A stretch of DNA of 64,000 nt, from assembly GCA_027605045.1 (NCBI GenBank), contig JAQFWX010000003.1:1426001-1490000 (forward strand). The letters are read 5' to 3'. Source of the DNA: Phallus indusiatus (lineage: Eukaryota > Basidiomycota > Agaricomycetes > Phallales > Phallaceae). The translations under genes were made by a program, and so were the position numbers. This document shows positions 22,196-34,400 of the stretch, piece after piece. How positions within the stretch are numbered: the first letter of the stretch is position 1; each line of letters begins with the position of its first letter. The notes beneath the pieces are model-generated. The model ran no database searches, had not been told where the DNA came from, and saw only the letters and a list, made by a program, of their open reading frames with translations.

Positions 22196-25165
22196 TTATC
22201 GCGTTCGAGCTCCAAAACTTGATACCGTAGAATCGCTACGGTCTCTCCGTTTATAACTAGGGCGTTTTACTAATTTGACCGCTCCACTTGGATCCACCCT
22301 AGGAAGTTCTGTTGGAGTGGCTAACCGCTTACCGGTATACGAAGGCTCAAAGTCCATAGTCGCCAACGACATCGCATGGTCCCGCTGTTCCTGTTGCCGA
22401 TGTAATTCATCCACGATAGACAGAGCACCTTCAATAATTGCGCGATGCACGAACACATACTGCCGTAAGCTCTGGCACAAACTCATCCGTTGCTCGCGCA
22501 TATCTTCCAAAATTAATTGCACGGGATCTTGAAATGACGAAAGCAACCGTGGACTCGATTCTGAATTTAATTGCCGAGGAAGGGTATAGTCGAAATCGAG
22601 TCCAACATGAGACTGACCTAATGTGCTATTAACTTTACCGGGTGAATTCGACTGTGATGTTCCAGCTGAAGGTGGAGACGACGCCGTGGTTGTCGAGTTT
22701 CCCTCATTCACCCAACTGGAAGGCAACGTCGTCGTTGAATTTGTATTCGAATTTGAAGACGTATGATCCGGACTTGAGTGTTTAAGTTTATTCAGCGCAC
22801 CAATCAGCTTCGTCTGTTCCACATCGGAATCATCCTTAGAGGAATGCATAGGTGGTGGTGACGTCGTCATTAGCATCCCTCGTGAGTGGCCACCAGCAGC
22901 TAAAATCGAAGGTAACAAACCCGAACTCATCGAAGAATCGGAAACGTTGCCGGGGAGAGATGAAGTAGGTGAAGCTGATCGATCCCTAAATTCATTGGAC
23001 GATTGGCCGCTGCTGCTGCTACTATCACCACCTTCCTGAGTCCGAAACGCCTGTCGAGGTGCTGCTCTGAAAGAAGATCCCTCATACTGGCTTGCTATTC
23101 GGGTGTCTTTGATGCTCATCTTCGCATCAACGGCGTCGTCAGCCATCGACTTACTGCGCCGGTTAGTCAATTCATTCCGTATCGAGTCTAAGATAGCATC
23201 GATTATGATGTATCCACCAGTCCTTCCAATTCCGGCAGAACAATGCAGAAGAACGGTGTCTGACGAGGATATCCCATTTTGTCCAGGCTCAGCACGCAGT
23301 GTGTCGACCTCATGCATCAATTTTAGCAAGCCACTTGGGTCTTCTGGAACGTCGAAATCCGACCATGCTAAATATTGCAATTGGGTGACTTTCCGGGGGG
23401 GTACGTGAGGGTAACGAGAGTGGCTGAGGAGAAAAGTTCTGCGAACAATCATTTTTTCAGGGTTTGAGAACGAAGCTGTTGGTACGCCGAAATCGAAGCC
23501 TGAATTCGAGGGTTGTGCACGGGCTTCAGCTTCTTCATCACCCGATGACGATAATAATTGTAAGCGTAGTGGACCGTAGGCGCTTTGACCCCAGTAACGA
23601 CCGCACTTCTCTGTGGAGCCTTCAATTTGCTTTGTGAGCATGACAATAATATGCACGCCTTGTTCCCAGCACAATCTAAAATGGAATGAGTTAAAGAATT
23701 TTGCTGGCAAAAAAAAAAGAAAAAAGGCTGAGAGAAATGATACGCACGTCCAGAAATCTGTATATGTGGTCGGCAAAGGTCCCTGAGTGGCAATGTATTT
23801 TCTTCGGGTACATAGGGGTTGGACATATGAAGCGTTGACATAGTCCGAGCCTTCTTCTGAACCAGGAGAACGCAACCGTACCCGTGTATGTTCGAATGGC
23901 CAAATGTTGGTATACCTAGTACAAAGATATATGCACTCAAAAAAACTGTCATAATATCATTTCTCTCTTCCTTGAACTTGCCTATTTTTTGAACCTTTTT
24001 CGATGGCCGCCTTGATACTGAAAGGAAAGTTTGGGGCTTCAGCCCCGCCAGAGGGCGATTCCCGAGCATGGTGATCCATAACGCCTAGGAGACGACGAAG
24101 CTCACGCAATTCAATTTTATAAAACTGCATGGCAAATAGTTCGGCGCCTTCGTCTGAATCGGCTTTGTCGAAAACATCCTTGAGCCAATCGAACGGAAGA
24201 TCATTCCGCCGGGTTCGGATAGACGCAGGGAGTCGCAAGGGTATACGTTCTGTGATACCGTGCTCGAGTTCTCTGAGCTGACGAATATTATCATAAAATG
24301 GATTTGCGGCAAGTCTGTGAGTGGAAAATGCTGCAAGGGTTGGAGGATAACTCGCGGTTCGAGTGGCACGGAAGGGCCGCTGGGTGGCTGTAGCGGTAGA
24401 TGATTGATGAAAAGCAGACGTAGGGAGTTCATTGGCTCTTAAAGAACGACCTGCCTGGTCTTGTCGTTCTTCTTCGCCCTCCGGAGATGGAGGATTCTCA
24501 TCGACGAGAGAACGCTGTTCTCGCCATACGGCAGAAAAGCCACCTCTGAGCCAATTAATCTCTCCGACAAATCCCTCCATGCGGAACTTGCGCAGGAGGC
24601 CATATATATTTGAGCCTTCTGGGATCGATCTTGAATCTGTATCATAAACAATAATACGAGATGCTGATTTCCAGGCAGAAAATCGGCGTCGACCGGAAGA
24701 GGAGGAAAGCATGTCTGTCAGTTTGTCGAGAGAAAATGCCGGTCTCTTGAGCAGAGTCGAAGGGACGGACAGAGAGACGGCACTGCATATTCTTGAGCGA
24801 AAATAGCTTGCATGGGGACGAATGTCGAGTATGAGAGCAGCGGGGGTGTTTAAGGCCTGGGTGAGAGCCGGTGGATCGAGAGGGGTTGGATCGAGGTCGG
24901 AAACGGTATGAGGAGGCTGCTTTTGTTTGAGCGATAGGCTTCCCAGCTTTGTTTGAGGGGGGAGCATTGGAAGCGTGGTCACTGTAGAAGTCGAGCCTGA
25001 GGAGACGTTGTTTGTGATAGTAGTTGAAGCAATGACAGGCGAAAGACGAGCGGTGAGTATGGGTTGGGAAAAACGACGACCTATTTCCTGTGCAAAGGGG
25101 TCTGCGTCGTTGGAAAGGGTTGCCGACGACGGGTGTGGCTGATGCTGCGAGGAGAAGAAATCCAT
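22196..25165 (-). CDS. Protein tyrosine phosphatase with N-terminal rhodanese domain (Pyp1/Ptp-type)
   Basis: Probable MAP-kinase phosphatase of the fission yeast Pyp1/Pyp2 type. ATG at 25165 (MDFFSSQHQPHP). A rhodanese/CDC25-like domain spans about 24890-24480 (AALILDIRPHASYFRSRI ... LRGGFSAVWREQ); it appears to lack a catalytic Cys and so would be a docking module, as in Pyp proteins. The PTP domain starts around 24180-24060 and continues after introns: NRYTNIWPFEHTRVRL-like start, SDYVNASYVQP, YIATQGPLPTTYTDFW, then the catalytic loop VLLHCSAGIGRTGGYI (about 23210-23260). The WPD-loop segment reads LAWSDFDVPEDP, i.e. Trp-Ser-Asp: the general-acid Asp is present but the usual Pro is Ser. 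A 200-residue Ser/Thr-rich insert (about 23100-22650) interrupts the end of the domain before a final helix, QSLRQYVFVHRAIIEGAL. Stop TAA 22196-22198. About 870 residues. Confidence 0.92.
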
Positions 25166-25437
25166 CTGGACAGCGACAAAGCTTGCGGTCGTCTTCGTCT
25201 GGCAGTTCCACCCAGAAAAATCATGCAGTAATATTCATCATAATAACGCTGTCACTTTATGTGACGGCCATCTTTGCCTAGGCCTCCACTTACGTCATTG
25301 TGCATCAGGAACCACCCATCACGGACGACGTACATGACAGAGGACCCCAAGCACCTCCTGTGTAGTGAGCTAGTATGTACTAGTATCATACTTTAATATT
25401 CCAAGTCCGCTTTCCCCCTATGTACAAAACTATGACG

Positions 25438-27617
25438 CTATTTCCGCCCCCACCAGCTCCCCAGGAACCCTGCCAGTCCTCCACCTGCCGAGGCTTTGTT
25501 CTTTTTCTCATCGTCGTTGGGTGCCACTCCAGCCCCAAGTTGCAATTTCTGCTGCTGCTGTTCTTCAGTCTCCACTTTGGCCTTTGCAGCAACACCACTG
25601 GTGCCAATTTCCCCCTCAAGGGCAGGCAATCCCGCTCGTCTGCGCAATTTTTCCATCGGAGGCTCCACATAATTAAATGCAATATCGAAAAACACCGGCT
25701 TCTCATGTTCGTCCTCCGACTTTCGCTCTCCCACGGCTCCACCATTGTATGCAAACCATTCCCTTTTGCATTTTTCCTCGAATGCTACCAATTTCTCCTC
25801 CATTTCTTCGATTATTCGCTCATTGATATCATAAAAATCCAGATGCGCTGATACCCTCTTGGGTCCATGAATGCTCAGCATTGTTTTCGCCTCTCTCACT
25901 TGCAACTGCCCTCGTTGCGTCAGCGTGACAGCCTCCGCGTAACGCCTCTGAGTCGGATGTGCGTAAATCTGCGCCAAGTATAATGTCCGTTCCGCTTTCA
26001 CATGCAATATTCGCAGCGACAGCCCAGTTGAAACATTTGCAGATTCATCAACAATAGGTAACGTCAGTGCCTGTGTAAGCGACTGCAAGATTCCCGATAG
26101 CAAATGCAGCCGTGATACCGTCCTTTGCGCTGAAATGGCGCCATTTTCGTTGTCCGATGTGTCACTTGGTCCCGAGATGGCCGATGCCAGGATCAGGTCC
26201 CGCTCGATCCGATAGGTCAGGTGCAGATACGTCAATACAGAATGCATGAATCCGATGTCTCGTCCTCCTCCTGCGGCCAAATTTGCATTACTTGTCTAGT
26301 AAAACACTATTTAGTAATACAGTCCTCTTTTTAATATAATAGAGATGCCGTTTATTACCTGTTGTGCCTCTACAAGTTTCCGGGATTGATCAACTGCATC
26401 ACTCAGCGAAAGCAGGACGCTATCATATTTAGTCAGTCGCCCACGGGTGGCTTTACCAGCACCATCTTTGGTTTTCGAGTCATATCCATCGCCGGTTTTG
26501 AGTTTACGAAGCGAGTCTTGCACCTTGAGCAATACATCTACCATCTCCGGATTTCGAAGAGGAATCGGTTTATCTTCCCAAATTAAATCTTCAAGAACGT
26601 CTTTGCGATCTGCAATCGCCGATTTACTGCGAAGCTTCTGCACCAGCTGTTCATATGCAGGAATAATTTCTCTCGAGAACGTGGGCGCGATGTCCTTCAC
26701 AATACCCTCAATATCCCATTCTCTTTTTTTCCATTTAGAAGCGAGCTGGACCAGTCTGCCATCCGCTTCGTCTTCACTCTCAAATTCGTGAACACACCAC
26801 CGAATTTCCGGAGCGATTTCATCCTTAAAAGACCGAGCAAAGGCAACTTCTTTGCTCGTCTGAGCCGCCTTTTCCAGTTCTTCGAGAAGCGCGTACGCGA
26901 TTGATAGGTAAATCAATGGATAAGGTACGATTTTTCCGCTTCCGCCGAAGACAGGCTCGTGCTTAAGTCCATAGTAACCTGCCGTTGACTGGGGTACGCG
27001 ACGTAGGTTAAACCTTGCCGTGTGTATTAATCCGTACACCATAAATTCAACGGAGGCCTGCGGTGTGAGTGATATTGCTAGGTTTGGTGACTGGGCAAGT
27101 CAATAGTTGGGCCAAGTACCAATGCGAACGACGATAGCGAGAAGTTGAACGATGGTCATTCTCTGCATTCAATTCCTGAGCATACGCCCATGCTCTTTCA
27201 GTCTCGAATAGCAGCAGCTGTAGACTGCGCGCCTCGTTTAAACCGTGTAAAATAACAAACAGCATGATTTTAACTTACTGTCCTTCCTTCGCGTTTTCAG
27301 GCGTAATTTGCGGAAGTTTCTTGAACTCACGACCTTTGCCGTGAGTCATTTTTAATGCAGAACGAAGCCTGTGAGTCTTCCGAGCGCAATGTTTACTACA
27401 TAATATATCAATTTTTAATGTGAACAAACGCAAAAGAAAAAGATATGCAAACCGATAGCGCGCATAGTCACCATAGCGAAGCCCATGTGTACCTCTTTCT
27501 TCACTAATCGTCTGTAAAGCTGAAGTTGCAAATCATTGAGTGATTAATTGAATTGATCCCAGGAGAATCCATCGAAAAAAGCTTACGTCGGAAGTTACTG
27601 TTGCCTTTAGCAGACAT
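25438..27617 (-). CDS. SRP68: Signal recognition particle subunit SRP68
   Basis: Binds the S domain of SRP RNA and, with SRP72, forms the SRP core for co-translational targeting to the ER. Exons in order: MSAKGNSNFRR (27617 back), QTISEERGTHGLRYGDYARYR (about 27500-27440), KHCARKTHRLRSALKMTHGK (about 27380-27330), LQLLLFETERAWAYAQELN (about 27210-27160), YGLIHTARFN through IAPEIRWCVHEFESE (27040-26770), and a long C-terminal region. The tail is Gly-rich and ends GLAGFLGSWWGRK, a typical SRP68 terminus that contacts SRP72. Stop TAG 25438-25440. Near 27060-27110 the frame has to change between LAQLLTCP and TPQASVEFMVYG, and I could not find a comfortable intron; either a very short intron or a base-level indel is present. 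Otherwise intact, about 600 residues. Confidence 0.93.
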
Positions 27618-27802
27618 CTCTTTTTTCGTCCGGGCGCAGTGGTAGATTGGAAGAATAGTAAATTACTTACCTAAGCGCTCTCAGTTTACGTGTGCCGATC
27701 AGAGGGACTACCGCTCACAACATCGTTTTCTCCTCGTATTTAAAACTCTTGCATTGCTCAAGAATCAATTTTAGAACTTTTTGCTTATATCTAAAGCCCT
27801 TA
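27618..27802. promoter_or_regulatory. Divergent promoter between SRP68 and GET3
   Basis: The two start codons face away from each other across 185 nt. No clear TATA box; such short spacers in fungi usually act as bidirectional promoters. Co-regulation of the two ER-targeting genes is inference. Confidence 0.5.
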
Positions 27803-29386
27803 ATGTCTTCAGATCTTCTAGAGTCTACACTGCAGAATGTCATAGATCAGAAGACTCTCAAGTGGATTTTTTGTGGTCAGCTCTTTTGATCTTGCTGTGG
27901 TTCTCGGCTGATCTTATTGTTATCAGGAGGAAAGGGTGGTGTCGGTTAGTCTGCTCAAATAGCGTACTGCTTGCTCGTCTAGACCGACGCTCTATTGAAC
28001 AGGCAAGACCACAACCTCATGCTCTCTCGCGATCCAACTTGCTGCCAACCGAGAGTCCGTTCTGCTTATTGTACGTGACTTACTTTCGTCCTTTTCAACC
28101 TACCACTAATTAATACATTCATTCATTTAGTCTACCGATCCTGCACACAATTTATCAGATGCATTCGGTCAGAAATTCGGCAAAGACGCAAGCCTCGTAC
28201 ACGGATTTAAGAACCTGTACGCAATGGAGATCGACCCAACAAGCTCATTGCAAGAGATGGTAGAGCAATGTGAGGGCCCTTTAACTAACAAAAACCAGGC
28301 AAAAGGCGATGCTGACTGCCTGTCATTTTGTAGCGGATGGAGGAGCTATGGGAGGAATGATGCAGGATCTGGCGTTTGCTATTCCGGGTGTTGACGAAGC
28401 AATGGGCTTCGCTGAAATCATGAAGTGCGTTTTTATTTTTAAAAAGACATAATGTCAATGTCTTTCTTCTTCTTTTGGCAAGAGCTGACATGGCATGTCG
28501 GGTTTTCCCATCTTTTCTTTTTGTTGTTTTTCGACATCATGTGCTGTTTATTAGGCACGTCAAGTCAATGGAATACTCTGTCATCGTCTTTGACACCGCA
28601 CCAACTGGCCACACTTTACGATTCCTTTCTTTTCCTTCTGTCCTTGAGAAGGCATTGGGTAAATTAAGTACCCTAGGGAGTCGCTTTGGTCCCATGATCA
28701 ACCAGGTTTGATTTGCTGGCATTCTGTTCCTTCTAACACAACCCATTCTCAAAAAATTCTGCTTCAAGATGTCGGCGATGATGGGTGCTCCGACCTCGCA
28801 GGAAGATATGTTTGCCAAATTAGAGAATATGCGAGAGGTCATTACCGAAGTCAATTCTCAGTTTAAAGATCCGGTATGTACCGATTTATGTCTCTTATCT
28901 ATAGCTAACGCGCGAAATCTTATTTATAAAGGAAAAAACGACATTCGTTTGTGTTTGCATATCCGAGTTCCTTTCATTATATGAAACAGAAAGATTGGTT
29001 CAAGAACTAACCGCTTACGAGATTGACACCCATAACATTGTGGTCAATCAGCTCCTATTCCCAAAAAAGGTAAGATTCGTTGTTTCACCGATTAGATTTC
29101 GGATAAATCTTTTTTGTTTCATTGCACTTGACTTTGACAAATTTTAAATTTTCTTGTACCTGTCTTATTTTTAATTTTTTCTTTTTTTATAGGATCGAAT
29201 TGCGAGCACTGTCAGGTACGGTACAAAATGCAACAAAAGTATCTTGCGGAGGCACATGAACTTTATGACGAGTTCTTCCACATAATACGTCTTCCTCTGT
29301 TGACTGAAGAAGTAAGGGGACCGGAGAAGCTACAGGCATTCTCACGTATGCTTGTCGAGCCCTACGTTCCGCCAGACCAAGATTAG
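27803..29386 (+). CDS. GET3: GET3, tail-anchored protein targeting ATPase
   Basis: Cytosolic homodimeric ATPase that captures tail-anchored proteins and delivers them to the Get1/Get2 receptor at the ER. ATG at 27803 ([16 protein letters not shown]). The deviant Walker A GGKGGVGKTTTSC is split by two introns (27875-28015). Then [19 protein letters not shown] (switch I), [18 protein letters not shown] (A-box with catalytic DTAPTGHT), and a Met-rich client-binding stretch around [19 protein letters not shown]. The zinc-binding CxxC of the dimer interface is present as [17 protein letters not shown] at about 29195-29250. The C-terminus is [15 protein letters not shown] with TAG at 29384-29386. 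All signature residues are present; about 325-330 residues, normal. Nine or so exons with short introns. Confidence 0.95.
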
Positions 29387-31330
29387 TACATAGACAGACG
29401 GCACTGGGAACTGCCCGAGCCGTGATCGTTCATTTTACCGACGATGTATTATGAGAACATAATGTTGGGGGGCGCATTGGGAATACAGCAAATGCATACG
29501 AAGAACCATATAGCAGGAGTTTACATTCGATTAAATTTAATTAATATATAGTTCATCGAGATAAATGACGTACCCTGTTTAATTTCGGTTTTGTCAGCAG
29601 CTTGAACCTTGGAGCGGAACTTGTTCCTTGTATTGTCAATCTTCAACCAGTCAACATTCAGTTTGCGCAACGCGATCGCCTTTATTTTATCTTTTTCGCA
29701 AGCTATCTCATACTCAATAGAACTCACTACATGTGCTATGAGATGGTTCCTTGCGTGCACATCAACTCCGACATCGAGTTTTTGTATGTCGTGCCTTGAA
29801 TTAGCAGGTTTTGGCTTGTGAAAGCTTGAAGGGAGCAGATATATTTATCACCTCATAGAAATCCTTATGGTAAGCTTTGTGCCTATTCTTCTATTCCCCA
29901 AAAATGTTTTTTTACTCGTGTAGTGGCTCGAGGGCCAAGCTTTAGCATGCTCACATCACGAGCTAGAATCACATTTCTTGGTTTTACGGCAGTAATAGGT
30001 CCGGATGGTGTTCGGTAGGGTCCCTCCCGAATTCTTAATGTTGATCAAACCGCGGTCCATGCCATGCGTCTTCAACAACTGGTGGATAATAATATCCATT
30101 CCCCCTCTTTCAGCCAATGTTTACTGTTGTCCTCCATTTGATACCCGAACGAGAAATCTGACAATGTGGACAGCTCACAACCTGACTGTGACATGATATT
30201 GACTTCGGTATTCGGAAGATGTCTTTCAGCATTTGTCATGTTTAGCCATCATCATACATCATGACTGGCCATTCAATTCGAACACAAGATGCGGTTTTGA
30301 ATGCGTGTCTTAAATGGCAGTCGTTTAGTGGTACCAGCACCCTCTTTTCCGACATCAACATGGCGCACTTTCCAAGGCAGCTTCTCTGTTCAACAGCGCC
30401 AACACAATGCTGTACTGTTTATTTAGAACTTTATATTGGTAATTTCTTTCTCACCAGAATTTTGACATGAAACTCGAACAATAATTCTTCATCAGAGACA
30501 GTTCCGTAAACGACTTTTTTCGGAATTTCAGGCTTTGGAAGTTGTTTCTCTTTGACAGCTGCAACCAGGAATGTCCAGTTATTTCTCGCAGGGTTTTCCT
30601 CACTTTCACAATTCAAGGCTAGTGAATTGGGGAAGCTTTATTCTGAAGGAGACCTAGAGATTCCTGGCTCCACACCAACTGCACTGAAAGGAAGACCTTG
30701 TAATCATTTATTATCAGAAGGGACGTCTGACGTAAAGATTTGAAAAGCTACGCACCGTGGCCGTATAAGGCCGTATAGTAAACGAAGGTTGGTCTCACGG
30801 CCTGTTTCTTGATTCATTAAATGATTAAAACAAGGTTATCATTCTCTAGTGCCGCTTTTCGTTTCAGTAACAAAAATGTATAGCGATAAAATGAAGAAAG
30901 GTTATCTCAATTCATTTCCGATGTACTCTGGTCTTGTCTCAAATGTTAATGCTCCACCTATGATCTAGCCTTGATTGGAATTGCCATTTTCGACATTCCA
31001 AGATTTATTTATGGCTGTTCACCTCTGTCATTTCCAAAACTCAAAAAAGCGTTCTTCTCTTTGCGTTCAGCGGGCGGTCCAGCATTCTCAACAGGGGATT
31101 TCAAGGCACGCATTTGTGTCTGAATTCTCACCATTGACATAATGTGTCAACGGCAAATGTGTAGACGCAAGGAACAAGAATTCTTTTGTCTCCCTCGGTA
31201 TGATCATCTTTGTTGCCCCTTACTGCCGGCCTGTCCTCCCTTGAATTCGAGGTCGCTCCAAGTTGATGTCCTTAAACCGGCAACACCCTTAATATCTCAC
31301 GAGGTCGCACAGGTTCGACTGAGGAGAGTG
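29387..31330. other. Intergenic 1.9 kb with coding-like scraps on the minus strand
   Basis: No intact gene recognised. Two minus-strand stretches look protein-like. One spans 29560-29760 (YEIACEKDKIKAIALRKLN, charged). The other spans 30470-30620 (WTFLVAAVKEKQLPKPEIPK and a following KKVVYGTVSDEELLFEF), bracketed by an AG acceptor and a GTGAGA donor. Neither gives a recognisable family, and the frames between them are interrupted. They may be remnants of a decayed gene or exons of an uncharacterised minus-strand gene. Confidence 0.35.
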
Positions 31331-31338
31331 TATAAAAA
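31331..31338 (+). promoter_or_regulatory. TATA box of the WSC-glyoxal oxidase gene
   Basis: TATAAAAA 78 nt before the ATG at 31409. Strong match in sequence and a suitable distance; assignment by position. Confidence 0.55.
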
Positions 31339-31408
31339 TGAGTCATTTTTATGCGACGTTCATCCCAAATTCTATCGTGTCCAAAGAGCTCATCGTAAAG
31401 GCCCAAAC

Positions 31409-34400
31409 ATGTGGTCCACTCTTTTGACCGCCACACTCTGGCTGTCTGTAAGTCTTATGACAACCACTCATCGTCGCGTGCGGTCATTCATCATGCCATT
31501 AGACTGCTCGCTCCGAGTCATCTCAATCCCTTCAAAGGCGTGATACTACTATTCCGACTGTCCTCCCGGGCAACTGGACCCTTCTAGGATGCTTCACGTA
31601 TGTGAACCTTGTTGAGCCTGATACTACCCTAATGGCTCACGATTAATTCAATAGTGATAACCCTGCTTCTCGTACTCTCCAAGGCAGCAGTTTCACTAAT
31701 ACTGCTAACATGACTCAAGAGCTCTGTACGGAGTTTTGTGATTCTGGTACCTTTGTCTTTGCAGGTGTCGAATTCGGCCAAGAATGCTGTGGGTAGTATT
31801 AATTACAGTCGTTTCGTATTTTGCAAACAGACCAATTATTAGATTGTGGAAACCAAACTCTTAGTGGTGGTGTCAATACCACCTTTACCGACTGCAACGT
31901 TGCCTGTGTAGGCAATAGCGACGAGACCTGTGGTGGACCTGACCGATTGGACTTTTTCTGGAATGGAAAAGAACCTCCACCGCCTCCGACTACTTTACCC
32001 AGTTTCGGTCTTTGGGAATCTCTTGGATGTTACAAGTAAATCTTTCTTTTCTTATCCTTTCATGTACTTTGTTGTTCATCATTTTTCAGCGACTCAGTTA
32101 ATGCTCGAACTTTGAGCCTAGGAGTCGGTGTCACCGGCGAAATGACTGTCCAAGCTTGTTTGACTGTCTGTCAAAACTCCGGCTTCCCTCTCGCAGGTCT
32201 TGAGTTTGCCACACAGTGTTGTACGTCTATTAATATCCGGCTTTTCTATCCAAACCTGATGAACGTCTCACACAGTCTGTGACACCCAGTTTGAAAATGG
32301 AGGCGCCCCATCAGGTGATGATGGATGCAATATGCCTTGTCAAGGCAATGCTAGCGAATTCTGTGGTGGTTCCAATCGTCTCAATGTATACAACTTCACT
32401 GGCGTTTTGACTGTTCCTCCTACGCCTCCTGCTGGTGGTGGAGGTGGAGGTGCACCTGCCACAGGTCCGCCACCCCCACCTGTAACGGTTGGCTTACCCA
32501 CTGACTGGCAATACTTTGGATGTTATGTGTACGTCTATAATAATTTAAAGCTTACACCTATTCACGAAAAATCAAATATAGCGACAATGCTTTTGGTCGA
32601 GTATTGGGGGACGAATTACCCGATAACGCTAATTTGACTGTCGAGAGCTGCGTCGAGTCCTGTAACGCTGCGAACTTCACTGTTGCTGGGATGGAGTTCG
32701 CTGTCCAATGCTGTGCGCCTTCTCCTTCGACGATCAGACATCCTGAGTACTAATGGACTTGCTTTCAGTCTGTGGTAATGAAATCACCAACGGAGGTGTA
32801 GCTGCAGAACCTGACGACTGCAACATGCTTTGCGGTGGTAATTCTTCGTTAGTGATTTCTGCTACCCAGATTATTGTATACTGAAATTCACATACAGAGA
32901 GGCTTGTGGAGCCGGAAACCGGTTATCGGTCTATTCCTCAAATGCAAATCTGACCTTACTTCCCGTTCCTGTCCCCCAAAACACGAGTTTACCCGGAAAT
33001 TGGCAATACCAAGGCTGTCTAATGTGAGCTTGCGTATATCTCATATATTTAAAGGTCTTTTTTTAATTGGCGTGTCCACTCTAGCGACTTAACCAATGGC
33101 TCGCGTGTCTTCCCGTACCAACTCTTCTTTGAGACGAATAACTCTGCAGAGACCTGTCTTAACACATGTGCTGCATTTGGTTATCCTGCCGCAGGAATGG
33201 AATTCGGTGATGAATGCTGTACGTACTTTAGTTGCTGTACTATTGCTATTGTTCATCCATTGCTCACGGAAATTTCAAGGGTGCGGTGACGTTAGTGATA
33301 TCGTAGCCAATGGAGCTACCTTCAGTGAGGCATCAGACTGTAGCATTGCCTGCACTGGCGATCCTATTCATTTGTGTGGTGGACCGCTCCGATTACAGCT
33401 ATACGAATGGGTGGGCACACCATTGCAAGTTTGGCACACACCTGAAGTAACTGGTTGGTATGAAGTAAGCGGTGTTTTTTTGTCATTGAGATCGAACATC
33501 GGCTAAACGTTTTTTATAGTTTTTCGTACCAGGTGTTGTCGTCCCGTTAATCGCGACACTCGGAGTAAACAACAAGGTTACATTCCTGGAGAAGTTCGGT
33601 ACTGGACCTCCAAACTCAACGGGTGCTTACGAGCTTGATACTTCACTTGTCAACGATTTCGATCTAGCATGGCGAACCATGCATGTCGAAACAGATGTTT
33701 TCTGCTCTGGAGCCGTCATTTTGCCGGACAAAGCCGGGCGTGTTCTCAACGTTGGTGGTTGGTCACTTAGTTCCACATTTGGTGTGAGACTTTATACTCC
33801 ATCCGGAAGCCCTGGTGTCAATGGAACTACTGACTGGGAAGAAAATGTTAATGAGTTACACTTGCAAGTAAGTACATTTATGCCATATAGTGATATAGTT
33901 GTGTTAAACACATTCCAGAATGGACGATGGTACCCCGGAACTGTCGTAATGGCCAATGGGTCTGTTTTGGTCGTCGGTGGTGAAGCTGGAAGTAATGGTT
34001 CTCCCGTCCCAACCCTCGAAATTCTCCCAACGCCCGAAGGTGGAAATACAACAGTATTCCTTGATTTCTTGCTGGTAAGGCGTTTGAGTTTGTTTGTCAA
34101 CGAGTGTTCACTAATTTTGCTTAGGAAACGGATCCTAACAATCTTTATCCATTCCTTATTGTGTTGCCACAAGGCGGTATCTTTATTATCTATTATAACC
34201 AAGCTAGAATCTTAGATGAGGTTACCTTCCAAACGACTAAGACGTTCCCAGAAATCCCTGGTGCAGTGACGGGAGGCGGAGGAGGCCGAACATACCCTCT
34301 TGAAGGAACCGCCCTGCTTCTTCCTATGCACGCACCTTACACCGATCCTGCAGAAGTACTCGTCTGTGGTGGTTCTACTCCTGGTCCCGGTTTAGCTTTG

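Noticed and set aside
27630..27660. tRNA-like string GGGCGCAGTGGTAGA in the SRP68/GET3 spacer
   Set aside because: No B-box, no foldable acceptor or anticodon arms around it.
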